A stretch of 48,635 bases of DNA from Bacteroidia bacterium. Its GTDB lineage: Bacteria > Bacteroidota > Bacteroidia > UKL13-3. Both the position numbers and the translations under genes were made by a program. Each line of letters opens with the position of its first letter. Within the stretch, counting starts at the first letter, position 1. Positions 35,234 to 43,917 of this stretch are shown one piece after another. Where the stretch lies: assembly GCA_019695215.1 (NCBI GenBank), contig JAIBAK010000025.1, forward strand, positions 1 through 48,635, written 5' to 3'. The notes under the pieces are model-generated. The model was not told where the DNA came from, searched no databases, and saw nothing but the letters and a program-made list of their open reading frames with translations.

Positions 35234-36705
35234 TGCCTGTTGATTTTACTCATCAGTTAAAACATCCGCGCAGCCTGCTGCTTTGGGCTATGCTGCTTTC
35301 TCTGGCAGGCATTGGTGCAGGTTATTTTTCTTATGCGCAATTTCCGGAGTACAACTGGCTTTTGTTTTTTTTACCGGCATCACTGCTATTTGTAGTGTTT
35401 TTATTGTTTCGCTCGTTTAACTCGGTTTTCTGGCTGGCCGTTTGTTGCACGCCTCTCTCCTTAGCTGCCCTCGACACCACAGCCAATGTGGGAATAAGTT
35501 TACCCAACGAGCCGCTGATTATTATTTTAATGCTCGTTATTTTATTGCGACTTCTTTTTGTTCGCAGCATTGATGTAGCTCTGCTAAAACACCCGATTAG
35601 CATTGGGATTTACCTGTACCTTGGCTGGCTGCTGATTACCTCGTGCACCAGTACCCTGCCGCTGGTTTCATTTAAATTTTTACTCTCGCGCATCTGGTTT
35701 ATCGTAGTGTTTTATTTTTACGGGGTTTCGTTTTTCCGCGAGAAAAAAAATATTTCCCGTTTCATCTGGCTGTATTCACTTCCGCTTGCTGTTACGGTAA
35801 TCAACACCCTTATTCAGCACCGTGAAAGCGGTTTTAGCCGCGATGCTGCTTTTTATGTAATGAGTCCGTTTTTTATTGACCACGGAGTGTACGCGGCCAC
35901 TATTGCCTTTATGGTTCCGCCTCTTATTGCTTTGTTGTGGATAGGACGTAAAGGAGGACAATCACAAATGCTGCAACTACTGGCCTGTGGCATTACTCTG
36001 TTATTTGTAGCGGGTATTTTACTTTCCTATACCCGTGCAGCATGGCTAAGTTTAGCAGCCGCTGCGGCATTGGCTGCGGTAATGTTGTTTCGCATAAGGT
36101 TATGGTTTTTAGTACTGGCCTCGGCACTCACTGCCGTAGTGTACATCAATTTTAAAGATGATATTGCCGTAATGCTCTCGCGCAACAAACAGGCTTCCGA
36201 TACCGGATTCGACAGGCAATTTCAATCCATCACCAATATTTCAACTGATAATTCAAACCTTGAGCGCATTAACCGGTGGAACTCGGCCATTGCCATGTTT
36301 AAAGAAAAACCGGTTACCGGATTCGGACCGGGAACTTATATTTTTAAATACGCCCCATACCAGCACTCATCCGACCTTACACCCATAAGCACCAATTTTG
36401 GTGACGGAGGAAATTCGCACAGCGAGTATTTAAATCCCCTTGCCGAAACCGGACTGCCCGGAATGCTGCTGGTTATTTTGTTTGTGTTGCTGCTGCTGCA
36501 TACCGGAATGAAACTGGTGTACCATGCCCGCATGACACATGTGAAATGGCTTGCCCGGGGAATAACACTTGGTTTAGTTACCTATTACACGCACGGTGTT
36601 TTAAACAACTACAGCGACTCCGACAAAACCATGGTACTTATTTGGGCCTTTGCAGGTATGCTCGCTTCGTTGGATATTTACGGGACTTCAAAACAGAAAA
36701 AATAA
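35233..36705 (+). CDS. O-antigen ligase/polymerase family membrane protein (Wzy/WaaL-like)
   Basis: 490 aa with about 11-12 hydrophobic helices and the Wzy_C/O-antigen-ligase periplasmic loop: RINRWNSAIAMFKEKPVTGFGPGTY, then NSHSEYLNPLAETGLPGMLLVI. The G-x-G-P-G and H-S-E-Y-L-x-x-L-A-E-x-G signatures are those of the family. It either polymerises repeat units or ligates chains to lipid carriers or proteins; sequence alone does not decide. Last gene of the flippase-Wzz-Wzy operon, ending 76 nt before a strong terminator. Confidence 0.88.
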   Translation: MPVDFTHQLKHPRSLLLWAMLLSLAGIGAGYFSYAQFPEYNWLLFFLPASLLFVVFLLFRSFNSVFWLAVCCTPLSLAALDTTANVGISLPNEPLIIILMLVILLRLLFVRSIDVALLKHPISIGIYLYLGWLLITSCTSTLPLVSFKFLLSRIWFIVVFYFYGVSFFREKKNISRFIWLYSLPLAVTVINTLIQHRESGFSRDAAFYVMSPFFIDHGVYAATIAFMVPPLIALLWIGRKGGQSQMLQLLACGITLLFVAGILLSYTRAAWLSLAAAAALAAVMLFRIRLWFLVLASALTAVVYINFKDDIAVMLSRNKQASDTGFDRQFQSITNISTDNSNLERINRWNSAIAMFKEKPVTGFGPGTYIFKYAPYQHSSDLTPISTNFGDGGNSHSEYLNPLAETGLPGMLLVILFVLLLLHTGMKLVYHARMTHVKWLARGITLGLVTYYTHGVLNNYSDSDKTMVLIWAFAGMLASLDIYGTSKQKK

Positions 36706-36780
36706 ATCATCTCTGCCCTTTAATCAGTTCATCGAGCAGTATTTGAAGGAGTAAAATTATTAAATTCATTTTACTAAAAA

Positions 36781-36814
36781 GAAAAAGTGTACATGGTTTC
36801 TCGTACACTTTTTC
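36781..36814. terminator. Bidirectional intrinsic terminator
   Basis: Perfect 12-bp stem (36781-36792 with 36803-36814) with a 10-nt loop; the stem carries A5 on one arm and T5 on the other. It lies between the convergent Wzy-like gene and the large T9SS cargo gene and can stop both. Confidence 0.8.
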
Positions 36815-36824
36815 TATTAAGGCC

Positions 36825-39800
36825 CTATCGGCTAACAACCAATTTTTCGACCTTTACGCCATGAGGAGTATTTATTTTTACAAAATACACACCGTTGCTT
36901 AGTATTCCAATATCGATTTTCCCACTATTTGAATTAATAATACAATACTTTATTTGTTTACCCGAAAGGTCAATAATTCTTACGTCAATGATTCCTCTGT
37001 ATTCGTCTGCAATAAAAAAGAGATTATCATTAGCAGGATTTGGATACATTTTGATACGTGCATCATTAAGCACAGTATAATCGAAAGTGCTATGATAAGG
37101 TAAATAATTCCCATTTTGATTTTTTAATAGCGCATTGTTACTCACCTCAAAAAAATTGTCATTTCTTCCCTTCCTCTCGCTAGAACTTCCCTGTGTACAT
37201 GCGGCAGCAAATCCAAACATGGATGTCGGATTTACTATCCCGTTGAGTACATCTATTTCCGTGCTTATTTTGCATTTCCATTCTTCTACATCAGTTTCAT
37301 CGTTTTCATTTACCCATCCAAGCATGTCGTCAAGTAAGTTAATAGCATCGCCTCGCTTTCCTGCAATTCTTAGCAGCAAAGCCTTATCCAAATTTATTTT
37401 AGTTCGCTCAGCCAAATACTGAGAATCATTACCTATAGAGTCTAATAAGAATTCTTGTACATCAAAAAGTGTTTGCATGTAAGTATCAATAGTACTCCCA
37501 TTCTTTTCCGGTAAAATTTGTGATTCAAAAACGCCCTTACCATATGCCTCCATCATTTTATCATATAAAAAAATAAGAGTTGGAAACGCCTGAATGAAAT
37601 CATATCCATAATTATATGTAATTACCTCCTTGCACCAATTAATCGCTGTCCTGTTTCCTCCTGTTGAATCCAAGTATAGTGTATCCAGAATATCATATAC
37701 TGCATCTGCTAAATTTGTATTGTTAAAATTAGCTGAAGAAATTGAAATACTTTGCGCTAAACTCAGAAAATGATAATCCAGAATTCCGCTCCCGCTTGCT
37801 CCCCCTGATCCCCAAATATTATTATAGCAGGTAGCAGAAGCAGCAGGTGGAACAGAAAGATAAGACACTTGCGGTATTGAAACAGCAGTTTGATTTGCTA
37901 AGGCAAAAGCATAGTTTGTAGAATAAGTTGGAGGATTACCGTAAATATCCCAATAGTTATTTTTAGCAGGTAAGAGATTCCCAACATAGTTATGCGCCAG
38001 TCCATATAAAGCATAATCAGGATTAAGCGAAGCCAAATTACTGTTACTGTTATTCAAATACAAATTACCACAGAGTACGCCTACAATTGCCTTTTCATTG
38101 TTTGATATATTCATATATCCGGTGAACTTATTTAATGTGGGATCAATATGAAACGCTGCTCTCTTATGCAAAGAAACTCCAGATGTTGTATTGTTTTTAA
38201 TTTCCCCGCAACCAGGCGCGAATCCAGTATAATTTATTGATACACCAGAGTTATTCAAATACACAAATGTTCTCTTTGCATTTAAAATTCCGGCACCGGG
38301 TGTACCCTCATATGTAACACCGCTTCCATTGTTAAATATCTGACAATAGTCCAGCCTACTACTAGTTTCCATGGCATCTGCTTGCCATCCTGTGTTATTA
38401 TTCTTAAAAATAACAGAACTTAAATCAGCACTATTCCCATATGTATAAACCCCAATATTACAATTATTAATAGTTGAATAAGTAAGGTCAAGTTTGTTGG
38501 TTTTATTCAGCGATAACCAATACAAACCAAACTCTCCATTAGTGATAGTTGTTGATTCAATATGATTCTGGCCACCCAGTATATAGATGGCTTCAAATTT
38601 AGCAGACGTAAAAGAAGTAAATGTACTTACTACAAATTTTACAGGACACTCGGCATAAATTGCAGCGTTACTCTCGAGTTCAACATTAGCATTATTAACT
38701 TCAAATAAACTTAAACCGGGGTCCGGATTAATGCCAGCAGAACCTGCTACTAAAATTGACTTAGGATAATTAATATTATCAACAACCCTGAATGGCCCGG
38801 CACCTCTTATGGTGCGGTGTTCAACATCATTATTAATAAAACGTAAGTATCCATGCGCTCCCGCTGTTGTTGAAGTTATGCTAAAAGCTGCACTGCCCAC
38901 AGGTTCAACATATCCTTGTACTTCAATAATTGCATCTGTTCCATCAAGCTTTACTTCTCCCCCTTTAAACACAAAACCTCCATTATCTGCTATTATTACT
39001 CGCCCACCATCTTTCACTATCAGATGCCCCCCGCTTTCGAGTATAAATTTTGAATCATCCTGAATAGTTAATGTTGCATTATTTTCAACTATTATACTCC
39101 CATTGTTTTCAATATGCAATTCGCTTCCATTTTTCACTACCATTGCAGCACCTTCCTCAATATGTAACACTGCATCAGGTTGTACCGAGAATTTTGTTTT
39201 AGAATTAAAATAAGTGCCCCCATCAAATGTTTCAGAATTTGTTACACGGGTGTGGCTGCGGCCACGGTCTAAAGTAAGGGTATGACCCGGGGTAATATTT
39301 AATGAGTAACCTGAAGGAGAGTTAATGGGGGATAAAACGATATCCTCGGCACACCAGCGCACATCTTGATTAACGTCTATATCATCAAATTTTACCTCTA
39401 CCAAAATATCTCCATTACTGTATTGCTGCACTATTTCCACACTAACTCCGGAAATATAAATTTTACGGTTATTGAGGCTGCTAAAATCTGATAAAGGCGC
39501 ATCATCCTGAATAACCAACGAATTGATTGAATTCGATGAGGGATTAGTAGCAATACCAACTTTAGCTTGCTGCAAAGCATGTGTAGCTGTACCGTAATTA
39601 TATGCTTTCTGAATATAACTATTATTAACGTTTTCAATCATATTCACATACCTGCTGCTACGTGCTAAAGTTGCATGATAAGGGAAATCCCGTATTTTTA
39701 GAACCCTATCAGTTTCTGCGTTACCCGTCAGCGCATTTTCATATCCTGCAATTTTACTAAAGGGGTAATAAGTAGTCCAGCTCACACAGGTTTCACTTAC

Positions 39801-41198
39801 CTCGGTATTATCATAGACCATATCGTAAAACCCATTCCCAGGCAAAAACCTTAAAAAATCGGGTCGCCCTGCATCGGAAGGATCCCAACCGTAAATATCA
39901 GACCCAACTTTGTTATCCCTTCCAATTTGAGTATAGAAATACAGACCGGGTGAAGCATTGTCCACACAACTCGCCCCTTTAAACTGAAACTTGTCAAATT
40001 CACTTCCGCCAAACTCATCGGTAATATGGTTTTCCACCCATAGCCATTGCTGGTATTCGGTACCGGGAATAAAAGGTAATTTAATCCGCAAGGCATCACC
40101 CGTGGTTACAAAATCACGCAATAGATATAAGCCTGCCTGCGTTGAATTAGTGGCATCCAAATCGGCATCAAGCTCAGCCGTATTTCCATTACTGCGCGCA
40201 CTAATGATGTAATTGTTTCCTGATGCTTTCCATCCCAACCAATAACGATCCCATGCATTGCAGGTTATAAAACTCGAAAAGGCATTACCTAAAAGACCCC
40301 AGCCACCTTGCGGGTGAATAAACGTACCATCAGCATCTCCGGTAGAACCTCCTGCGAAGTGAAAATTATTGCTCCCCACCATCAGGTGGCTGAACTCATG
40401 TTTCATTATACCTAAAGGTACACCCATCCGGGCGGTAAAAGCGGAATAGGACTGTATGCCATATCCCTGTAAATTTGTTGACATTGGCCCCCCATTTGAG
40501 TGCCCGCTACCATCTCCCCAAAAGTGGTAGTTTCTAATGAGAATCATGACGTGATCATATCTATTAGGGCTATTAGCTGAAAAGGTTTTTTGTTGACCCC
40601 ATGAGCCTATTCCGGATATATTATTAAAATCAGCCACTGCTAAGTTTGAATGTGTTTGAAAAGAGGAGAAGGAATTGGCCGCATTAATCACATCATCGTC
40701 AGGAGAATTAATATTGTTCCCATTTAAAATATCAGTTAAGCTAACTTTTACCGGTGCCGAAGCATTGGCGGGATTAACAAGATAATCGCCCAGTACAGTC
40801 ATATTCCCTAAAGACATTGTTTGAAAATATTTTGTAAAAAGTCCTGTGTAGTTTGATGATGAGTTAGCATCGAACAGTTGATTGGCCCAAGGTGGCAATT
40901 GCCCCGGTTGCCAAGGATCTGTTGAAGTAGTTGGATCTGTATATCCCGAACCAGTATAATCAATTTCTGCAAAAATTACCAAAATTCGGAATGTGCCAGA
41001 TGTAGGCAATGCCCATCCGTATTCACTGTTCAGGGTTGATAAAGTTTGATTTCCTGCAGGCACTATGGTTGCATCATTCAGGCATTCGCCTCCATAATAA
41101 ATGGGCGGGCCTGATTGAGCAAAAGCTGTTTTAAACATAGTGCAGAAAACAATAATAAGAGAAGATACAACATGTTTAGTACTTAATAATTTTTTCAT
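36825..41198 (-). CDS. Large T9SS-secreted putative metalloprotease with beta-solenoid and beta-helix regions
   Basis: 1457 aa. Signal peptide (KKLLSTKHVVSSLIIVFC ... FAQSG). The early part (about 60-420) looks like a zincin: ILVIFAEIDYTGSGY, and MKHEFSHLM with the zinc motif H267-E-F-S-H271, followed by GSNNFHFAGG and GGWGLLGNAF, reminiscent of M6 (immune inhibitor A-like) peptidases. Residues about 670-760 are a tandem beta-solenoid of short N/G-turn strands (AAMVVKNGSELHIENNGS, ATLTIQDDSKF). About 850-1010 form a parallel beta-helix. The C-terminus is a sorting domain (IKMYPNPANDNLFF ... ILSNGVYFVKINTPHGVKVEKLVVSR). ATG start, shared 32-bp repeat with the upstream cargo gene. Peptidase activity is inferred from the motif. 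Confidence 0.82.
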   Translation of the reverse strand: MKKLLSTKHVVSSLIIVFCTMFKTAFAQSGPPIYYGGECLNDATIVPAGNQTLSTLNSEYGWALPTSGTFRILVIFAEIDYTGSGYTDPTTSTDPWQPGQLPPWANQLFDANSSSNYTGLFTKYFQTMSLGNMTVLGDYLVNPANASAPVKVSLTDILNGNNINSPDDDVINAANSFSSFQTHSNLAVADFNNISGIGSWGQQKTFSANSPNRYDHVMILIRNYHFWGDGSGHSNGGPMSTNLQGYGIQSYSAFTARMGVPLGIMKHEFSHLMVGSNNFHFAGGSTGDADGTFIHPQGGWGLLGNAFSSFITCNAWDRYWLGWKASGNNYIISARSNGNTAELDADLDATNSTQAGLYLLRDFVTTGDALRIKLPFIPGTEYQQWLWVENHITDEFGGSEFDKFQFKGASCVDNASPGLYFYTQIGRDNKVGSDIYGWDPSDAGRPDFLRFLPGNGFYDMVYDNTEVSETCVSWTTYYPFSKIAGYENALTGNAETDRVLKIRDFPYHATLARSSRYVNMIENVNNSYIQKAYNYGTATHALQQAKVGIATNPSSNSINSLVIQDDAPLSDFSSLNNRKIYISGVSVEIVQQYSNGDILVEVKFDDIDVNQDVRWCAEDIVLSPINSPSGYSLNITPGHTLTLDRGRSHTRVTNSETFDGGTYFNSKTKFSVQPDAVLHIEEGAAMVVKNGSELHIENNGSIIVENNATLTIQDDSKFILESGGHLIVKDGGRVIIADNGGFVFKGGEVKLDGTDAIIEVQGYVEPVGSAAFSITSTTAGAHGYLRFINNDVEHRTIRGAGPFRVVDNINYPKSILVAGSAGINPDPGLSLFEVNNANVELESNAAIYAECPVKFVVSTFTSFTSAKFEAIYILGGQNHIESTTITNGEFGLYWLSLNKTNKLDLTYSTINNCNIGVYTYGNSADLSSVIFKNNNTGWQADAMETSSRLDYCQIFNNGSGVTYEGTPGAGILNAKRTFVYLNNSGVSINYTGFAPGCGEIKNNTTSGVSLHKRAAFHIDPTLNKFTGYMNISNNEKAIVGVLCGNLYLNNSNSNLASLNPDYALYGLAHNYVGNLLPAKNNYWDIYGNPPTYSTNYAFALANQTAVSIPQVSYLSVPPAASATCYNNIWGSGGASGSGILDYHFLSLAQSISISSANFNNTNLADAVYDILDTLYLDSTGGNRTAINWCKEVITYNYGYDFIQAFPTLIFLYDKMMEAYGKGVFESQILPEKNGSTIDTYMQTLFDVQEFLLDSIGNDSQYLAERTKINLDKALLLRIAGKRGDAINLLDDMLGWVNENDETDVEEWKCKISTEIDVLNGIVNPTSMFGFAAACTQGSSSERKGRNDNFFEVSNNALLKNQNGNYLPYHSTFDYTVLNDARIKMYPNPANDNLFFIADEYRGIIDVRIIDLSGKQIKYCIINSNSGKIDIGILSNGVYFVKINTPHGVKVEKLVVSR

Positions 41199-41200
41199 AA
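41169..41200. repeat. 32-bp direct repeat, copy A (start of the large cargo gene)
   Basis: Identical to 41983-42014. Covers the first ten codons (MKKLLSTKHV) of the 1457-aa protein on the minus strand and, in another frame, the last residues (EKIIKY, stop) of the upstream cargo gene, so it is coding in two frames. Confidence 0.85.
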
Positions 41201-42012
41201 TAAGATTGATTGGTTTGTGAATTTGTTATTTTTAATAGATACACCTCCTGCGCCAAATTTGTTAATTCTAAAGAAGCACCTTGTATTATATTTTCTTTAC
41301 GAAAAACCGTCTCCCCATTAAAAATTGAAACAATTTCAATCTGATCAAATCCAACCGGGCAGCGTATCTGTAAATAATTACTGAAAGGTTTAGGGTATGC
41401 TATAAATTCCGCCTCATAAATTGGCGGAATACTAAGGGGAGGTTCGTCATTAAAAAAAAAGCTCATTCCAAAATGTCTGGCAGGTTGACCCTGAATGGTA
41501 AAAGGGGGCAATATAACGGAGTCCGTTTCCCTCAGGTTGAATGGCGCCCCACCTAACCTGTAAAATAAAGTATATGTATTCCCCAATTCTGCTTTGAGAA
41601 TCTGGTATGAAAGACTGGAGGATGTGAACAAACTTTTATCCCACCTTACTACCATTGGGTAATTGTCATTCAACGCATCAATCGTTTTCCCCCCTCCCTT
41701 ATTCTTTTCAGGCCAGGCCCAAACCTTAGTTGAGTCATTACCTATTCCATTTGCAAAAAACACCTGAAACTTTGTTGTATCAGGAGTTATTTTATATTCG
41801 CCTAAAAGTGAATCGGGTTGCTCTGTAGCGGTGCTGTCGAACACAATATATACTGTATCCTTTTGTCCATCGGCATTTTCAAAGGCCAGCCAAAATTTCC
41901 ATTGGGGTTCTTTGGCAAATACCACTGATTGGGCAGAAGCTGCATTACACATAGCTAAACAGGTTGCGACTGTAAAAAACAGAACATGTTTAGTACTTAA
42001 TAATTTTTTCAT
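41176..42012 (-). CDS. T9SS cargo-like secreted protein overlapping the next cargo gene
   Basis: 278 aa from ATG 42012, where the signal peptide MKKLLSTKHVLFFTVATCLAMCNAASAQ begins (an in-frame start at 42054 is rejected). The mature domain (QWKFWLAFENADGQKDTVYIVFDSTATEQPDSLLGEY, read in parts) is a beta-rich module of unknown role; the last 80 residues form a sorting-domain-like unit (EFIAYPKPFSNYLQIRC ... QEVYLLKITNSQTNQSYYEKIIKY) with YPKP in place of YPNP. Its final 23 nt overlap the start of the metalloprotease gene, so the pair is cotranscribed and coupled. Confidence 0.78.
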   Translation of the reverse strand: MKKLLSTKHVLFFTVATCLAMCNAASAQSVVFAKEPQWKFWLAFENADGQKDTVYIVFDSTATEQPDSLLGEYKITPDTTKFQVFFANGIGNDSTKVWAWPEKNKGGGKTIDALNDNYPMVVRWDKSLFTSSSLSYQILKAELGNTYTLFYRLGGAPFNLRETDSVILPPFTIQGQPARHFGMSFFFNDEPPLSIPPIYEAEFIAYPKPFSNYLQIRCPVGFDQIEIVSIFNGETVFRKENIIQGASLELTNLAQEVYLLKITNSQTNQSYYEKIIKY

Positions 42013-42014
42013 AA
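41983..42014. repeat. 32-bp direct repeat, copy B (start of the smaller cargo gene)
   Basis: Identical to 41169-41200 and placed identically over the start codon and first ten codons of its gene. After the repeat the two signal peptides diverge (VSSLIIVF against LFFTVATC). Confidence 0.85.
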
Positions 42015-42054
42015 ACGTATAGAAGTAAAAAATCATAAAATCAACCATTTGCAT

Positions 42055-42502
42055 TCAAATCACCTTAAACGTATAGATAAAAGACGGGGTGTTTATCGCG
42101 AAACCGAATATGGAGTTTGAGTGTATATGTCCGATTGGTATTAAATTTTGTGATAGACATTGGAGGCAATTGTTGTGAATAATTGTTTTCATATTTTTAA
42201 CTAAATTAGTTTACTCAAAGTTGGGAGTATTTTTTTAAAAAAGCAAGCGGTAGTCCAAATTGGAATATTTACCAATGAAACATCTCAAATTATTGTTTAT
42301 TTTTTATAGCGTTTTATTAAATTGGGGTATGAAAAAACGCGCAAGGGGCGAAAAAAAAGTATGGATGTGGAAACAGAAAGGTGCTTCGCAAAAAGCAATG
42401 GCTGATAAAATAGGTATGGCGCAATCATTAATACTTACTGTGCAATCCAACTTCAAGAAGTAAACCATCACCCCATTGCAAAGGCTATTTAGCTTATTCC
42501 AT
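42055..42502. other. Non-coding, AT-rich region with one possible gene remnant
   Basis: About 450 bp between the cargo gene pair and the small wHTH-like gene. It must hold the promoter of the cargo genes. The 11-mer CTATACGTTTA (minus strand) occurs twice, at about 42011-42021 and 42066-42076. Apart from the HTH-like remnant listed separately I see no gene. Confidence 0.5.
42329..42463 (+). pseudogene. Possible remnant of an XRE-type helix-turn-helix protein
   Basis: 45-codon frame from ATG 42329 reading KKVWMWKQKGASQKAMADKI, then GMAQSLI. QKGxSQKxMADKIGxxQSLI is the pattern of the first two helices of an XRE/Cro-type HTH, but the frame ends soon after (SNFKK, TAA) without the rest of the domain. 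The frame is open upstream to a TTG at 42260 without convincing protein sequence. Either a decayed regulator or coincidence. Confidence 0.3.
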
Positions 42503-42772
42503 TCACCTGCTGTTATGTTTCAACAACCCTTCTTTAGTAGCGAGGTAATGGTAGGCCCGCATATTATCGCTGTCGTAAATAAAACTGCGCACATACTCGC
42601 TTTGCACCGGGTCAAATTTCATGGCAGTTACCAGCTTGTGTTGTATTAATCCGCGCAGGCAATCGGTAATAATATTTTCGGGGGCATTTACCTCTTTTAC
42701 TATATTATCAAACGGCTCTACAAAATAAAGAGCGCCTAAAATATCAAATTCTACGGGTGATAAATCATTCAT
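42503..42772 (-). CDS. Small winged-helix-like protein, unknown function
   Basis: 89 aa from ATG 42772 (an ATG at 42793 lies further inside the upstream gene). The order LSPVEFDILGALYFVEPFDNI, a helix APENIITDCLRGLIQHKLV, and a C-terminal YHYLATKEGLLKHN is what one sees in small winged-HTH domains (helix, recognition helix, wing, LT.KG.). No known family is identified. It overlaps the end of the glycosyltransferase gene by 4 nt (ATGA) and is the third gene of that operon, so it may regulate or simply accompany the glycan genes. Confidence 0.6.
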   Translation of the reverse strand: MNDLSPVEFDILGALYFVEPFDNIVKEVNAPENIITDCLRGLIQHKLVTAMKFDPVQSEYVRSFIYDSDNMRAYHYLATKEGLLKHNSR

Positions 42773-43917
42773 CGCACATTTCTTCCTTTCCATTCAAAGG
42801 TACCAAACTGTCCGGCAACACCAATATACAACACATACAACACATGCAGCGGTTGTGCAGGCAAAAGCCAAATCAATAACGAGGTACGCTTAAACATTTT
42901 TAATACACTATATAAAAACATGCCTTCTGCTATAAGCTTCAGGGTAAAAATAATCAGAAATATATTGAGCCAGCCGGGATAAAAAAAACCTGCTGCCAAA
43001 GCGGCCACCAGGCTTACATGATATAAATACACCAGAGCCATGAGCACCGTGATGAGTTTATTGTTGTAATGCACGCTTTTTGAAACCCAGCGTTTGCGTT
43101 GCTGAATAAATCCTTCGGTTTTATGTTGTGGTTCGGTTTGCACCAATGCATTGTTGTTTTTTAAAAACCCCACCTGATGCGGATACTTTTTAAATACCTT
43201 GTGCATTAAAAATTCATCATCGCCCGAACTGAGTTGCTCATTGCCACTGTAGCCGCCCACTTCGGCAAATACCTGCCTGCGGTAAGCCAGATTAGCCCCA
43301 TTGCACATATTGGGAGTACCCATTTTTATTGCCGCCCCTCCAATACCAATTAATCCTAAAAATTCAAGAGCCTGCATTTTTTCAAACATATTGGTGAACG
43401 AAAACTCTACCGGACCCGAAACCAGATGCAGGTGATTACGCTCCATAAAATGCACCATGGTTTTTAACCACTCGCGGCTTCGGGAGCAGTCGGCATCGGT
43501 GGTAAGAATAATGGTTCCGCTGGCAATGGCCACCGCTTTAGTTATTGCCTGTTTTTTGTACGATTTACCAGCCTGTTCATTCCCTTCAAGCTTTAGTAAA
43601 CGCAAATTGGCCGAACCGCTCACCAACCGTTTCCCAATGTATTGTTCTACCAGTTGGGTGGTATTATCGGTTGAGTGATCATCGGCAACAATTATTTCAA
43701 AAGCGCCCGCATACTGCTGGGCAAACAATCCGTCAAGGCAACTGATGATATGTTTTTCTTCGTTGCGCACCGGCACTATAATGGTGCATGGCGGCAAAGG
43801 CAATGGTTCATTATCGGAAGTATCATTCCACGCGGGAGTTTTGCGCCACCCGATAAAATGATAAATAAGAATGGAACTATAAAAGCCGCTTAGAAAAATA
43901 ACTACAGCAACTATCAT
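42769..43917 (-). CDS. Membrane-anchored family 2 glycosyltransferase
   Basis: 382 aa. An N-terminal membrane helix (VAVVIFLSGFYSSILIYHFIGW) is followed by a GT-A catalytic domain with PCTIIVPVRNEEKHIISCLDGL, IVADDHSTDNT, the DXD site TTDADCSR and the acceptor motif SGDDEFLMHKV, then QQRKRWVSK (Q-x-x-R-W class, as in processive enzymes), and further membrane helices at the C-terminus. Likely uses a UDP- or GDP-sugar to modify a lipid or polymer at the inner membrane. It is joined by ATGA overlaps to the flippase-like gene before it and the small gene after it, a typical Bacteroidota trio. Confidence 0.92.
   Translation of the reverse strand: MIVAVVIFLSGFYSSILIYHFIGWRKTPAWNDTSDNEPLPLPPCTIIVPVRNEEKHIISCLDGLFAQQYAGAFEIIVADDHSTDNTTQLVEQYIGKRLVSGSANLRLLKLEGNEQAGKSYKKQAITKAVAIASGTIILTTDADCSRSREWLKTMVHFMERNHLHLVSGPVEFSFTNMFEKMQALEFLGLIGIGGAAIKMGTPNMCNGANLAYRRQVFAEVGGYSGNEQLSSGDDEFLMHKVFKKYPHQVGFLKNNNALVQTEPQHKTEGFIQQRKRWVSKSVHYNNKLITVLMALVYLYHVSLVAALAAGFFYPGWLNIFLIIFTLKLIAEGMFLYSVLKMFKRTSLLIWLLPAQPLHVLYVLYIGVAGQFGTFEWKGRNVR

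Noticed and set aside
39001..39200. Short repeats in DNA as a possible CRISPR or satellite
   Set aside because: They are the codons of a beta-solenoid within the large cargo protein; unit length and sequence vary, with no spacers.
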